A DNA stretch of 64,000 bases from CAVXSP01 sp963764505 (GCA_963764505.1 CAVXSP010000001.1:1984001-2048000), one strand, 5' to 3'; counted from the first letter of the stretch, positions 1 through 9,651 are shown. The notes: generated by a model from the letters alone, not told the origin. Translations and numbers: made by a program.

Positions 1-180
1 CTCCTGCTCGCAGAATGCCAGCAGCTCCTGGTCGGCGCACACGGCCACCGCCGCGTTCTGGCGCGCCCCGGCGACTCCGACGACGACGCGGTCGGCCGCA
101 ACGCCGGAGCCCGGAGCTCCAGGCGCAGCAGGCGGGCGCGTGGACGCTCCCGCCTCGGGCGGGCCGAAACCGTGGCGCAT
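1..180 (-). CDS. Carbamoyltransferase-like protein, N-terminus only (runs off window)
   Basis: The minus strand reads openly from an ATG at 180 to the window edge (60 codons), with a good GGAGGA ribosome site just upstream. After a Pro/Ala-rich lead of about 30 residues comes VVVGVAGARQNAAVAV, then a predicted strand and LLAFCEQE. This is the layout of the N-terminal ASKHA fold of NodU/CmcH O-carbamoyltransferases (VLGI..HdaSAAlv.dG.lvaa.EEER), which carbamoylate sugars or antibiotics from carbamoyl phosphate. It is divergent from the GT4 gene at 397, with about 215 bp between them. Only the first strand-turn-strand is visible, so another ASKHA-fold enzyme is possible. Confidence 0.5.
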   Translation of the reverse strand, partial: MRHGFGPPEAGASTRPPAAPGAPGSGVAADRVVVGVAGARQNAAVAVCADQELLAFCEQE

Positions 181-396
181 GTCTCCTCCAACTGCCAGGC
201 CGAACTTCGATGGACAGGCCGTCGGCTTCCAGGCAGACTTTTGACCGGAGCCGGGCGGACCCAGAGCGCCACTGTATCGCAGGATGCAGGGTCTCTCCTG
301 GAGATGTGCCGCCGGCGCGACCCGTCGGCGTCTGGTGGACGATGATGTGTAGGCGCACGGCGGTCGTTCGCGGGCGTCCGCGGCAGAAAGTGACTC

Positions 397-1503
397 GTGA
401 GAATTCTCTACGTCGGCAGCGCGCGGAACCTGACCAGCCCGGGCGGCATCGAGACATACGGGCGCGAGCTCATCAAGGGCATGGCGGCGCGCGGTCACGA
501 GGTGGCGTGCCTCGACACATCGCCGGACGACGTGGCCACCGACGGTCGGCTGCAGGACTATTGGCCGGCCGGTTCGTTCCGGCAGCGGTACTATTTCCGG
601 CGCCGGTTCCCGCACGAGGATTTCCGCTTCCACATGGCGCTCCGGCGTCGCGCGGCGCGGATGACGGCCGCCTTCCGGCCGGATCTCGTGCACGCGCTGC
701 ACACCTATCCGTTCGGCGCGATCGTCGACAGCCGCGTGCCCGTCGTCGTGACGGCGTACGGGCTCGAAGTCGAGGCGGTCCCTCCCGTCATCGGCTCGAT
801 CCTGGCCGCCAGGACGGTGCACGCGATCTCGGGATTCACGGCCGACTTGATTCGGACGCGGGTTCCGGCCGCGCCGGCGGTCGACGTGCTCGGCTGGGGC
901 ATTCGCACGCCGGTGCCGCGGCCGCACGGCGCCTGGGACTTCGATCTGATCACCGTCGCGCGGCTCGTCCGCCGCAAGAACGTCGACACGGTCCTGCGAG
1001 CTCTCCAGGGCGCCGATCACGTGCGCTACGCCGTCGTCGGCGACGGGCCGGAGATCGGCGCGCTGAAGGACCTCGCGCGTTCGCTCGGCCTGACACGCGT
1101 GTCGTTCGTCGGCGCGGTGTCGGAGGAGGTCCGCCGCGACCTGCTGTCGCGCAGCCGGGTCTTCGTCATGTGTCCGCGCCGCGACCCCCACGACGTCGAG
1201 GGCCTGGGTCTCGTGTACTTCGAGGCGTTCGAGCACGGGCTGCCGACCGTCGCGTCCAACAGCGGCGGCGTACCGGACGCGGTGGGGGAGGCCGGCATCC
1301 TCGTCGAAGATCCCGAGGACCCGCGGTCGGTCGGCGACGCCGTTCGCCGCGCGCTCGATCCAGAGGTCTACGGCGAGCTCGTGGCCCGCGTGCGCGCGCG
1401 CCAGCAGTCGCATTCATGGGATCGCTTCCTGAACGATTTCGAGTCCCTCTACCGCGCCGCGTGCGGCCGGCCTTCGCCGGGCAACTCGCGCCGTCGGGCG
1501 TGA
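397..1503 (+). CDS. GT4 family glycosyltransferase
   Basis: A 368-residue GT-B glycosyltransferase that would add a sugar from a nucleotide-sugar donor to a growing glycan on the cytoplasmic face. The N-terminal Rossmann domain starts MRILYVGSARN with the donor-side loop SPGGIETYGREL. The C-terminal domain holds VARLVRRKNVDTVL and the family signature near residues 270-290 (GLGLVYFEAFEHGLP). The start is GTG at 397, the only start in register with the N-terminal strand. It opens the locus on the plus strand and is followed convergently by the FkbM-type gene. The specific sugar cannot be read from the sequence. Confidence 0.88.
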   Translation: MRILYVGSARNLTSPGGIETYGRELIKGMAARGHEVACLDTSPDDVATDGRLQDYWPAGSFRQRYYFRRRFPHEDFRFHMALRRRAARMTAAFRPDLVHALHTYPFGAIVDSRVPVVVTAYGLEVEAVPPVIGSILAARTVHAISGFTADLIRTRVPAAPAVDVLGWGIRTPVPRPHGAWDFDLITVARLVRRKNVDTVLRALQGADHVRYAVVGDGPEIGALKDLARSLGLTRVSFVGAVSEEVRRDLLSRSRVFVMCPRRDPHDVEGLGLVYFEAFEHGLPTVASNSGGVPDAVGEAGILVEDPEDPRSVGDAVRRALDPEVYGELVARVRARQQSHSWDRFLNDFESLYRAACGRPSPGNSRRRA

Positions 1504-1536
1504 GTCAGGCCCCGCCGTCGACGTCTCCCCGGAACG

Positions 1537-2391
1537 CTACCGGCGCTCGAGCAGTTCAATCGTCTTCGGAGAGCTGGGATGACCGGGCGCGAACGGGTTC
1601 ACGTAGAGGGCCGGTCGGAACAGCGTCGCGGGATCCGCAGGAACATCCGCGAATCGATGGATGTCCGATTGCTGAACGAAGAACGCGTTGAGCCCGCAGT
1701 ACGAGCAGCACACGAGGGCATACCCGGATTCGGAGAGCAGATCGACCCAGCTGGCGAGCGAGACGCCGAACCAGTCGCTGCCGTCCCACCGGTGGTCGGG
1801 AGCATAGGGCATCACGAAGCGGATCGGCGGCGGAAACTTGGCGTTGTACTCCACGACGATTACCCGAGGGGCAAGTCGTTCGAGGGCGCGTCTGGCGATC
1901 CAGTAATCGTTGCCGTCGACGTCGAGGCTGAACACGTCGCAGCCGACGTCGCCGAGCATCGTATCCAGATTGTCCGTCGTGACGAACGCCTGCCTGAACG
2001 TCAGCCGCTTCCCCGATGGCGTCCAGGCCAGCGGTTCGGCCCCGAGCCACACGCCGGACCAGCCGAGCGCCAGCAGAATGAGGGTGTTGTTCTCGGTGCC
2101 GTCGCCAACTCCAATCTCGACGAAGCGGCCGGCCCGAGAAAGCCCGAGGCGGCGAAGAATCTCGAGGAGAATGCCGTCTTCGTCGAACTGGGAGAAATAC
2201 TTCGCGCCGGCGCGCAGCAGCGGATTGGCGTCCGCGTCGGCCGCCTCTCGCCATCGGCGATGCAACTCGTGATCGAATCGCCGGCTGACGACCGGCCACC
2301 AGGCCCGGCGCACCAGATCGTGCAGATACATCGCCCACCGCAGTTCGAGCCGGCCGAGCAGCGACAGGCGCCGACTAGTGCGATCCGGCAT
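1537..2391 (-). CDS. FkbM-like SAM-dependent methyltransferase domain protein
   Basis: A 284-residue protein. After a basic N-terminus it has YFSQFDEDGILLEIL and a nucleotide-binding loop FVEIGVGDGTENNT. Further on it has the acidic strand DVFSLDVDGNDYWI and VIVVEYNAKFPP. These match the FkbM-like methyltransferases common in polysaccharide loci, which usually O-methylate sugars. The 5' end overlaps the 3' end of the upstream GT2 gene by 17 bases, so the two are translationally linked and probably act on the same glycan. The substrate is unknown. Confidence 0.75.
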   Translation of the reverse strand: MPDRTSRRLSLLGRLELRWAMYLHDLVRRAWWPVVSRRFDHELHRRWREAADADANPLLRAGAKYFSQFDEDGILLEILRRLGLSRAGRFVEIGVGDGTENNTLILLALGWSGVWLGAEPLAWTPSGKRLTFRQAFVTTDNLDTMLGDVGCDVFSLDVDGNDYWIARRALERLAPRVIVVEYNAKFPPPIRFVMPYAPDHRWDGSDWFGVSLASWVDLLSESGYALVCCSYCGLNAFFVQQSDIHRFADVPADPATLFRPALYVNPFAPGHPSSPKTIELLERR

Positions 2392-3388
2392 TGAGGCCTC
2401 GCAGCCCCGAACGCGTGAGGCAGGCCACGTACGTCTTCACCATCGCGAGGTTCCACGGCGTCAGCCTGAGGGCTTCTCGCATCGCGTGCAGGGCGCCGGC
2501 GCGATCCCCTGCTTCCCAGCAACACGCGTAGCCGAGATGCCAGAAGTACTCGCGGGCGAGGTTCCGGTCCATCGCACGGCGCTCGCGACCCGTGAGCGGA
2601 AGCTGGCGCCTCAGCCGTTCGAGTCCCCGGACCTTCTCCTCGATGATCGTGCGCAGTCGCCGGCGGCCCGCACCCACGGCGGATGCCGAGGAATTGTCTT
2701 CGTGCATCCGATACGTCACGTGCACGTCCGTGAAGTACGCGAGGCGCACGCCTCGCGCGAGCGCGCGCAGCAGGTACTGCGAGTCCTCGACGACCCGGTA
2801 GTCTTCCCAGAAGCGCTCGCGTTCGAAGACCCGCGTGCGAATGACCGAGTTCTGCAGGCCACAGTAGATCCCGTGGCGGAGGAGGCATTCGATGGCGTTC
2901 TCGTCCTCGATCGACTGCAGCGCGCCATGTCGCGGCCCTCGGAGCGAGAGGAACGCACAGGGCCGGCCCGCGGAGTCGAGAAACGTGCTTCGCCGAACCA
3001 GCCCGCCACCGGCGTCGCGCATCTCGCAGGCGGCGAACACCCAGTCCACCTCTGGCGCGTCGCCGAACGCCGCCACGCAGCGCTCGAGGTGGTGCGGCAG
3101 CCAGAGGTCGTCGCTGTCGAAGAACGCGACGAGCGGCGCCCGCGCCCGATCGAGCCCGGCGTTCCGGGCCGCATACGCCCCACCGTTCTCCTGCCAGCCG
3201 TACGAAACCGGCTGCGCCACGTCCCGACGCCACGCCTCGACAATTTCCCGGGTGTCGTCCGTACTGCCGTCATCGACGACGACGAGCTCCCAGCTCGAGA
3301 ACGATTGGCCCTGAATCGACGCCAGGGCCTCGGGCAGGAAGGACGCCCGGTTGTAGGTCGGCAAGATGATGCTGACGACTGGATCCAT
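2375..3388 (-). CDS. GT2 family glycosyltransferase
   Basis: A 337-residue GT-A glycosyltransferase. It begins VVSIILPTYNRASFLPEAL, followed by VVVDDGSTDDT (nucleotide binding) and the DXD-like metal motif FFDSDDLW near residue 95. The acceptor-side segment (WEDYRVVEDSQYLLRAL) holds the usual catalytic acidic residues. The C-terminal third is helical and includes a tyrosine/tryptophan-rich AREYFWHLGYACCW stretch, probably TPR-like. It lies upstream of, and overlaps, the FkbM-type gene. It likely transfers one sugar in repeat-unit assembly at the inner membrane. Confidence 0.88.
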   Translation of the reverse strand: MDPVVSIILPTYNRASFLPEALASIQGQSFSSWELVVVDDGSTDDTREIVEAWRRDVAQPVSYGWQENGGAYAARNAGLDRARAPLVAFFDSDDLWLPHHLERCVAAFGDAPEVDWVFAACEMRDAGGGLVRRSTFLDSAGRPCAFLSLRGPRHGALQSIEDENAIECLLRHGIYCGLQNSVIRTRVFERERFWEDYRVVEDSQYLLRALARGVRLAYFTDVHVTYRMHEDNSSASAVGAGRRRLRTIIEEKVRGLERLRRQLPLTGRERRAMDRNLAREYFWHLGYACCWEAGDRAGALHAMREALRLTPWNLAMVKTYVACLTRSGLRGLNAGSH

Positions 3389-3610
3389 GTGGCGTGTCGA
3401 CCAGACGGGCGATCGGATGCCCTAGTCTACGGAATCGTGCCTCCCGCAGTAAGCAACTTGCGAGCCGTCGACACATTAGTAGTACCCGATCCAGGCTGAC
3501 TTTTGTCATCGGGCGTCCGGGACCGGAGCGGGTCGATGTGGAGCCGAACCCCCCGCGCAGGCGCGCCGTCCGCCACCCGGTTGGCACAGGGGTTGGAACG
3601 ATCGGCGGCG

Positions 3611-4762
3611 GTGAAGGCGCGCGTCCATCCGATCACAATTCTGTACCTTGCCTGGGCGCCGTTCTTCAGCGGGGCCGAGCGCGCCCTGCTGATCCTCCTG
3701 GATGAGCTGGACCGCTCGCGTTATCGCCCCATCGTGGCGATTGGCACCCGCGGCGAGCTGGAGCAGCAGCTCGGGGCGCGCGGGATTCCGACCTATTTCG
3801 TGCCGATCGAGTACGCCGGCTGGCAGGCGCTGCCGCGGTGGCTGCGCAGCGTGAGCCGCCTGGCCGGCCTGGGCGTCAGGGAGGGGGCGGCGCTCGTGCA
3901 CGCCAACGATCTCCCCAGCTTCCAGCCCGGCGGCTACGCGGCGCGGCTGCTCGGCCGGCCGGCGGTCACGCACGTGCGGTTCCCGGACTCCGACGACGGG
4001 TTCCGCTGGTTCCTGAAGCCCTGGTTCCAGCACGCCCTGTTCGTCTCCGCGGATCTGCGGAACGCCGCGATGCGCGAGGCGCCGGGCGTGTTCGACGACC
4101 GCAGCGAGGTCGTCTACGACGGCGTGCGGCTGCCCGATCTGCCCGACGAGGACGGGCGTGCCCGGATCCGGGCCGAGCTGGGGCTCCCGCAGGACAGGCC
4201 GGTCGTCGCGCTCACGGGACAGATTGCCGAGATCAAGGGCCTCTGGGAGTTCCTCGAGGCGGCCGAGATCCTGGCGAGCCGCGGGGTGAGCGCGACCTTC
4301 GCGGTGCTGGGCGAGGACCTGAAGGGGAAAGGCGCGCTGCGGGCGCGCGCCGAGCAGGCGGTGGCCCAGAAGGGGCTGTCGCACGCGGTGCGGTTCCTGG
4401 GCTTCCGGCCGGACGCGCCGCGCATCATTCCCGCCTTCGATCTCGTCGCCGTGCCGTCTCACGTGGAGCCGCTGGGCAATGCGACGCTCGAGGCGATGGC
4501 CGCCGGCCTTCCGGTCATCGGCTCCCGGGTAGGCGGGATCCCGGAGATGGTCGTGGACGGCGAGACGGGCCGGCTCGTGCCGGCGCGCGACGCGCGCGCC
4601 CTTGCGGAGGGCATCGCCGGCCTGCTGCGTGACCCGGAGCGGATGCGCGCCCTCGGCCGGGCGGGGCGCGACCGCGCCCGCGAGCAGTTCAGCGTGGCGG
4701 CCCACGCACGTCGCGTGCAGAGCGTGTACAATCGCCTGCTCGACACGGGACGTCCGCAATGA
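3611..4762 (+). CDS. GT4 family glycosyltransferase
   Basis: A glycosyltransferase of the GT-B fold, about 383 residues. The open frame extends back to 3503, but those 36 extra codons look non-coding. The GTG at 3611, which gives VKARVHPITILYLAWAPFF, places the first Rossmann strand correctly. The donor domain contains VALTGQIAEIKGLWEFLEA, a phosphate-binding KGKGALRARAEQ segment, and the signature VPSHVEPLGNATLEAMAAGLPVI in the C-terminal half. It overlaps the next GT4 gene by ATGA, so the two are co-translated. No strong Shine-Dalgarno is visible at the chosen start. Confidence 0.85.
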   Translation: MKARVHPITILYLAWAPFFSGAERALLILLDELDRSRYRPIVAIGTRGELEQQLGARGIPTYFVPIEYAGWQALPRWLRSVSRLAGLGVREGAALVHANDLPSFQPGGYAARLLGRPAVTHVRFPDSDDGFRWFLKPWFQHALFVSADLRNAAMREAPGVFDDRSEVVYDGVRLPDLPDEDGRARIRAELGLPQDRPVVALTGQIAEIKGLWEFLEAAEILASRGVSATFAVLGEDLKGKGALRARAEQAVAQKGLSHAVRFLGFRPDAPRIIPAFDLVAVPSHVEPLGNATLEAMAAGLPVIGSRVGGIPEMVVDGETGRLVPARDARALAEGIAGLLRDPERMRALGRAGRDRAREQFSVAAHARRVQSVYNRLLDTGRPQ

Positions 4763-5925
4763 CGGTGCTCTATCTCACGAACAATTTCCAGCTGGCGGGG
4801 ACCGCGAGGATTCTCACGAGCTGGCTGCGCCTCGGCCGCGCCGAGGGCCTCGGCGGCTGTGTGGCCGTGCAGCGGCCCGGCGAGCTGGCCGAGTGGCTGG
4901 ATCGCGAGCGGGTTCCGCGGATCGTGAGCCGGATGCCGTGGCCGAGCCGGGCCTGGCCCGTTCCGGCGTATCGCGAGGCGCGGCGCCTCGCCCGCTGGGC
5001 GCGTCGGCAGGGCGCTGTCCTCGTCCATTGCAACGAGCACGACGTCTACCCGTTCGCCGTGACCGTCGCACGGCTGATGCGGGTGCCCATCGTCTGCCAC
5101 GTGCGCTTCAGCGTCGACCGCGAGTTCTGCCAGTGGGCGTTCGGCGGGTGGCGCGCGCCCGATGCGCTGCTGTGGACGACCCGGCAGCAGCGCCAGGACT
5201 GCGCGGACGCGATCCGGGGGATTGTCGCCCCCGAACGGCAGCATCTGATCCCGCTCGGGCCGGACCCTGCCGCCTTCGACCCGTCGGCGACCCGGCGCGC
5301 CGAGAGCCGTCGTCAGTTCGGGCTGGAGGACTCGGACGTGGTGATCGGCACGGCCACGGCGCTTCGGCCGATCAAGCGGATCGAGCACTTCGTCGAGCTG
5401 ATCGCGGCGCTCGCGCGGCGTCACGCCAACGTCGTCGGCCTGATCGCGGGAGCGGAAGTGCCGGGCGAGGAAGCGTACCGGCTGCGGATCGAGCGCGAGA
5501 TCGCGGCGACCGGGCTCGGCGCACGGCTCAGATGGGTTGGCCACGTGGAACCGATTGCGCGCCTGCTGCACGGCCTCGATCTCTTCGTCAGCACGAGCGT
5601 CTACGAGACGTTCGGCAACAGCGTCTGCGAGGCGATGTCGTGCGGCCTGCCGGTCGCGGCGTACGTGGGCGGGTCCGTTCACGAGATCATCGGCGAGGCG
5701 GGGATCGTCGTCGCGAACGACGACCTGACCGGTCTCACCGAGGCGGTCGAGCGTCTGGTGCGCGACGACCGCGCGCGCGCGATCTACGGCGAGCTCGGAC
5801 GCCGCCGCGCGACCGGCGAGTTCAATCCGGCCGCGAGCTTCCAGCGGCTCCGCGCCGTCTACGCAGGGCTGGTCGGTGCAGACCGCACGCCGCTGTCGCT
5901 GAGCGCGTCCGGGGCCATCCGGTGA
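4759..5925 (+). CDS. GT4 family glycosyltransferase
   Basis: A 388-residue GT-B glycosyltransferase, second gene of a three-gene run (ATGA overlap upstream, four bases before the polymerase). It begins MTVLYLTNNFQLAGTARIL, the glycine/alanine loop that cradles the acceptor. The C-terminal domain shows GTATALRPIKRIEHFVEL, followed by the donor-binding signature VSTSVYETFGNSVCEAMSCGLPV around residues 280-300. It presumably adds a residue to the glycan later handled by the ligase-like protein downstream. Confidence 0.88.
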   Translation: MTVLYLTNNFQLAGTARILTSWLRLGRAEGLGGCVAVQRPGELAEWLDRERVPRIVSRMPWPSRAWPVPAYREARRLARWARRQGAVLVHCNEHDVYPFAVTVARLMRVPIVCHVRFSVDREFCQWAFGGWRAPDALLWTTRQQRQDCADAIRGIVAPERQHLIPLGPDPAAFDPSATRRAESRRQFGLEDSDVVIGTATALRPIKRIEHFVELIAALARRHANVVGLIAGAEVPGEEAYRLRIEREIAATGLGARLRWVGHVEPIARLLHGLDLFVSTSVYETFGNSVCEAMSCGLPVAAYVGGSVHEIIGEAGIVVANDDLTGLTEAVERLVRDDRARAIYGELGRRRATGEFNPAASFQRLRAVYAGLVGADRTPLSLSASGAIR

Positions 5926-5929
5926 CGAC

Positions 5930-7324
5930 ATGAAGGGACTGATTCTCAGCTACCTCATCACGGCGGTCGGCGCGGTCTCGGCACTCCGGTACCCGCTCAT
6001 CGGGCTGCAGGTCTACGTCGGACTCGCGATTCTGCGCCCGCAGGCGATCTTCGGGTTCGCCGGGGACCTCAGCCGCCTGAGTCTGATCGTGGGCGTCGCG
6101 GTGCTCATCGGCTGGGTGCTCCAGGCGCTCGGCTCGTGGCAGTTCGGCCGCGGTCGCGCGGTCGTCTACGCCTTTCTCGCCTTCGTCGTCTGGTTCACGC
6201 TCTCCGGCGTCTTCGCGCTCGAGCCCTCGGTGTCGTTCGAGTCGCTGTTGGAGCTCTCCAAGCTGGTCCTGCCGTTCCTCGTCGGCGTCACGCTGATGCA
6301 GGGCGAGAAGGACTGGCGGCCGATGCTGTGGACCATCGTGCTCGCGCAGGGGTACGTCGGGTTCGAGATGAACAACGACTACCTCGTCAAGGGCTACAAC
6401 ATGGCCGCCGACGGCTTCGGCGGCATGGACAACAACTGCTTCGGCGTCAGCCTGGTCACGGTCCTGGGACCGGCTCTGGCGCTCATGATCTCGAGCCGGA
6501 ACTGGACGCAGCGCCTGGTCGCCGGCACCTGCGCCGCACTGATTCTCCACACGACCCTGCTCACTTTCTCGCGCGGCGCCATGGTGGGCCTGATCGCGGT
6601 CGCGGTCACGGCCTTCGTGATGATGCCCAAGCGGCCGAAGTACATCGGCGCGCTCGCCCTGACGATCACCATCGCCATCTCGTTCATGGGCCCGCAGCTG
6701 TGGGATCGGTACGCGAGCACGTTCGTGCCCGGCGAGGAGCGCGACGGCTCGGCGCAGAGCCGGATCGAGCTCTGGCGCGACTGCCTCGACGTGATCGAAC
6801 AGTATCCCGTCTTCGGCGTCGGACCGGCGAACTGGCGCGTCGTCTCCGCGCAGTATGGATGGGCGGCAGGGAAGTCGGCGCACAGCGTCTGGATGGAGAC
6901 CGCCGCGGAGGTCGGCGTGCCGGGGTCGCTCGCGCTGATGCTGTTCTTCGGGATCGCCGCGGTCAAGCTCTGGCCGCTCGCCCGCGCCCGCGTAACCGAC
7001 GCGAACCGCAATCAGGTCGTCCTGGCGTCCGGGGTCGTGCTGTCGATCGTCGGCTTCTGCATCTCGGGCCAGTTCGTGTCGGTCCCCGGCCTCGAGGTGC
7101 CCTATTACGTCGTGATGCTCGGCGCGGCGATGTTGAAGGATCCACTGAAACAGACCGTCGGCGCCGAGGCCGCGAAGGCGCCGGACCGCCCGCCCGGTGC
7201 GTCATGGCTCCGACGCGCCCCGAGGCTGCCGGTGCGCGCGGGCGCCGCACCGGGGCCGCCGCCGCCGCTGCCCGCCATCAATCCCAGGTTCACTGCCCGG
7301 AGGCTGAAGCCGCAGCGCGATTGA
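5930..7324 (+). CDS. O-antigen ligase/polymerase-like membrane protein (exosortase-associated type)
   Basis: A 464-residue multi-pass membrane protein. It starts MKGLILSYLITAVGAVSALRYP, continues with a run of hydrophobic helices, and has a large periplasmic loop around residues 240-310 that includes SAQSRIELWRDCLDVIEQYP. That R..lW....i...P pattern is the Wzy_C/O-antigen ligase signature. The N-terminal layout (a tryptophan-poor first helix pair, then LRPQAIFGFAGDLSRLS) resembles the putative O-glycosylation ligases found with exosortase systems. It would polymerise or ligate lipid-linked glycan in the periplasm. The basic, proline-rich C-terminal tail overlaps the convergent SGNH gene by 35 bases. 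Confidence 0.75.
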   Translation: MKGLILSYLITAVGAVSALRYPLIGLQVYVGLAILRPQAIFGFAGDLSRLSLIVGVAVLIGWVLQALGSWQFGRGRAVVYAFLAFVVWFTLSGVFALEPSVSFESLLELSKLVLPFLVGVTLMQGEKDWRPMLWTIVLAQGYVGFEMNNDYLVKGYNMAADGFGGMDNNCFGVSLVTVLGPALALMISSRNWTQRLVAGTCAALILHTTLLTFSRGAMVGLIAVAVTAFVMMPKRPKYIGALALTITIAISFMGPQLWDRYASTFVPGEERDGSAQSRIELWRDCLDVIEQYPVFGVGPANWRVVSAQYGWAAGKSAHSVWMETAAEVGVPGSLALMLFFGIAAVKLWPLARARVTDANRNQVVLASGVVLSIVGFCISGQFVSVPGLEVPYYVVMLGAAMLKDPLKQTVGAEAAKAPDRPPGASWLRRAPRLPVRAGAAPGPPPPLPAINPRFTARRLKPQRD

Positions 7325-8450
7325 CCAGCCGGCTGGCGACGAGATACCGCGTCAGGACCTCGGCGTACAACGCATTGCCGCGGCGGCTGAAGTGGAAATC
7401 GTCGGCCAGGAAGAGCCCGGCCGGATCGGGCGCGGCCCGGAACGCCGCGGTCGCATTGAAGAACGGGATACCGTGCTCGTCCGCGAACCGCTGCAGCTTG
7501 CGGAACGGCCGGTCGTTCAGGTGCACGGTATGTGCTCCGATCCGATACTGCTCGCGGACCGGCGGAAGGGGCGTCGCATCGGCCGAGACCTGCCAGGGCT
7601 GCGGATAGGTCGCCAGCACGAGCGGGATGCCGTAGTGCTTCAGCAGGCGGTCGAGGTCGAGAATCGGCGCGAGCGTCTGCGCCACTTCCGCGTCCATCTC
7701 CGGCCCGCCGTCCAGCGCCCAGATGTAGCGGTCCTCGTCGCGGACGAACGGCACGTCCTCGCTCGACGACTCGAACCGCCGCCGAGCGGCGTTGAAATGC
7801 CGCGCGATCCATTCGAACGACAGCAGGCCGGGCATGCGGCTGGGCCCGTGTCGCAGCGACGGCTCGGTGACGAACAGCGGAACGCCATCCTTCGACGAGA
7901 CCAGGCTCCTCGAGTAGTCGAGATGGTCCTGCACGTCCGACATGTCGAAGTTCAGCACGACCAGATCCGGCTCGAAGATCTGCAGGTGATGCTTGTACTG
8001 CAGGTACTCGAGGAGCGGGCAATAGGAGAGGACGCCGGCGTTGACCACCTCGAGCGACGGCAGGGCGTACGTCGTCCGGAACAGGCGTTCCATCTGCCGC
8101 GCGAACACCGCGTCGTCGGCGGACTTGAACCCGAACGTGAACGAGTCGCCGAGCAGCAGGACGCGGGGCGTGCCGGCCGGCTTCGGAATCGCCACCTCCG
8201 GCGAGCGCAGCCCGAAGGAGTTCGTGCGGACCGGGGGGATGTCGTACCCGGGCCTCATCGCGTGGTGCTCGACCCAGCTCCGGATCCCGAGACCGAGGTC
8301 CGGGGCCCGCGCGCCGGACAGCGTGCCCGTGAAGCTGTCGTAGACGATGAAGGCGGTCTCGAGGAGGCCGATCGTCGTGAAGACGAGCGCCACGACGAAG
8401 AAGAGCCTCAGCGCCAGCGGCGCCGCTCGACGAGAAGCCGGTCCGGGCAT
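7290..8450 (-). CDS. SGNH/GDSL-type hydrolase, membrane-anchored
   Basis: A 386-residue protein with one N-terminal membrane segment (LALRLFFVVALVFTTIGLLE), so the body faces the periplasm. The catalytic block I is LLGDSFTFG near residue 100. A block-III-like Asn is seen in VVNAGVLSYCP, and the C-terminal catalytic pair is probably DDFHFSRRGNALYAE (a D..H arrangement). The family contains esterases and AlgX/AlgJ-like O-acetyltransferases acting on polysaccharide, so adding or removing acetyl on the exported glycan is likely. It lies eight bases upstream of the GT2-GtrA gene on the same strand. Confidence 0.75.
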   Translation of the reverse strand: MPGPASRRAAPLALRLFFVVALVFTTIGLLETAFIVYDSFTGTLSGARAPDLGLGIRSWVEHHAMRPGYDIPPVRTNSFGLRSPEVAIPKPAGTPRVLLLGDSFTFGFKSADDAVFARQMERLFRTTYALPSLEVVNAGVLSYCPLLEYLQYKHHLQIFEPDLVVLNFDMSDVQDHLDYSRSLVSSKDGVPLFVTEPSLRHGPSRMPGLLSFEWIARHFNAARRRFESSSEDVPFVRDEDRYIWALDGGPEMDAEVAQTLAPILDLDRLLKHYGIPLVLATYPQPWQVSADATPLPPVREQYRIGAHTVHLNDRPFRKLQRFADEHGIPFFNATAAFRAAPDPAGLFLADDFHFSRRGNALYAEVLTRYLVASRLVNRAAASASGQ

Positions 8451-8457
8451 CAGGCGG

Positions 8458-9651
8458 CTATTCGCCCAGCGCCGGACGCACGTGCGAGATGCGGAACACC
8501 AGGTATCGGCTCGCGATGAAGTTGAACGACGTCCCCGCCGCGATGCCGACGACCGCCGCCGCCTGCGGCGGCAGGCCGGTGACGTGGCCGAGCACGAAGA
8601 GGGTCGTCGAGTAGTTGATCAGCGCACCCACCGTCGATGCCGCGACGAAGCCGACGAACTGGCGGACCCAGGACCGTCCTCGCGCCAGCGAAAAGCTGAA
8701 GCGGCGGTTCAGCACGAAATTGAAGCACATCGCCGCGAAAATCGCCACGGCCACCGCGGCACGCGTCCCGACGCCGGCGGAGACCAGCGCCGTGAGGATC
8801 GCCAGGTTCACGACGGTGCCCAGGGCCCCGACCGCGAGGAACTGCGTCAGCTGCGTCCACAGGCCGTACTTGAACACGTACAGCCGGCGGAGATGCTGCA
8901 CGTAGAGGAGCTGCTGCTTGAGCGTCAGCTTGCTCCGGCCGAAACGCCGCTCGTCGAAGTGGATCGGCACTTCGACGACGCGCTCGCAGCCGCAGCGCAC
9001 GATGAGCTCGAGGCCGATCTTGTAGCCGAGGGGCGCGTAGTCGCGGCCGCGGGCGAACGTCGATCGGCGCAGGGCGAAGAACCCGGCCATCGGATCGCGC
9101 ACCGCCGTCAGCGGGCGGGCCAGGATCGTCGCGACCCGGCTGTTGAGCCAGCGAAGGAAGCCCCAGTCGTCCGCCGTCGAGCCGCCGTCGGCATAGCGCG
9201 AGCCGACCACGAAATCGGCGCCCTCGTCGAGCTTGGCCAGCAGCCTCGGCAGCGCGTCCGGAGGATGGCTGAGGTCGGCGTCCATGCAGACGAGCACCTC
9301 GCCGCGGGCGCGGCGCAGGCCCTCGAGCACGGCCGTGCTGAGGCCGCGCTCGCCCTTGCGCACCACGATCTGCACCCACGCTTCGCGGCGGGCCTGCACG
9401 AGCTCGAGCGAACCGTCCCGGCTGTCGTCGTCGACGATCAGCAGGTCCAAGGGCAGGCAGTGGCTTTCGCGGACGCGCGCCAGCCCGTCGATCAGGTGCG
9501 TGAGGTTCTCGGCCTCGCGGAACGTCGGCACCACGACCGTGATCGTCGGGGCTGCCGACGGCGCGGGCCGCGCGGCGATCGACGCCGGCGTGCGGACGTC
9601 CAGCACGCTGGCCGGTCTCCGCGAGCCTCCGCGTCCTGGTGCCACAGGCAT
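8458..9651 (-). CDS. GT2 (DPM1-like) glycosyltransferase fused to a GtrA membrane domain
   Basis: An N-terminal dolichol-phosphate-mannose-synthase-like domain carries ITVVVPTFREAENL, LLIVDDDSRDGSLEL and the metal site CMDADLSHPPDALP, plus VVGSRYADGG. A C-terminal GtrA-like domain of four helices follows (from about FLAVGALGTVVNLAIL to YLVFRISHV). Such fusions make and possibly flip a polyprenyl-phosphate sugar that membrane GT-C enzymes then use. The open frame reaches 9837, but the first 62 codons look non-coding. ATG at 9651 gives MPVAPGRGG and is preferred. The GT-C gene that starts at 9882 on the other strand is a plausible user of its product. Confidence 0.85.
   Translation of the reverse strand: MPVAPGRGGSRRPASVLDVRTPASIAARPAPSAAPTITVVVPTFREAENLTHLIDGLARVRESHCLPLDLLIVDDDSRDGSLELVQARREAWVQIVVRKGERGLSTAVLEGLRRARGEVLVCMDADLSHPPDALPRLLAKLDEGADFVVGSRYADGGSTADDWGFLRWLNSRVATILARPLTAVRDPMAGFFALRRSTFARGRDYAPLGYKIGLELIVRCGCERVVEVPIHFDERRFGRSKLTLKQQLLYVQHLRRLYVFKYGLWTQLTQFLAVGALGTVVNLAILTALVSAGVGTRAAVAVAIFAAMCFNFVLNRRFSFSLARGRSWVRQFVGFVAASTVGALINYSTTLFVLGHVTGLPPQAAAVVGIAAGTSFNFIASRYLVFRISHVRPALGE

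Noticed and set aside
15..1691. A 558-residue open frame spanning the first GT4 gene
   Set aside because: It is an Arg/Pro-rich shadow of the GT4 gene, without domain pattern, as expected in GC-rich DNA.
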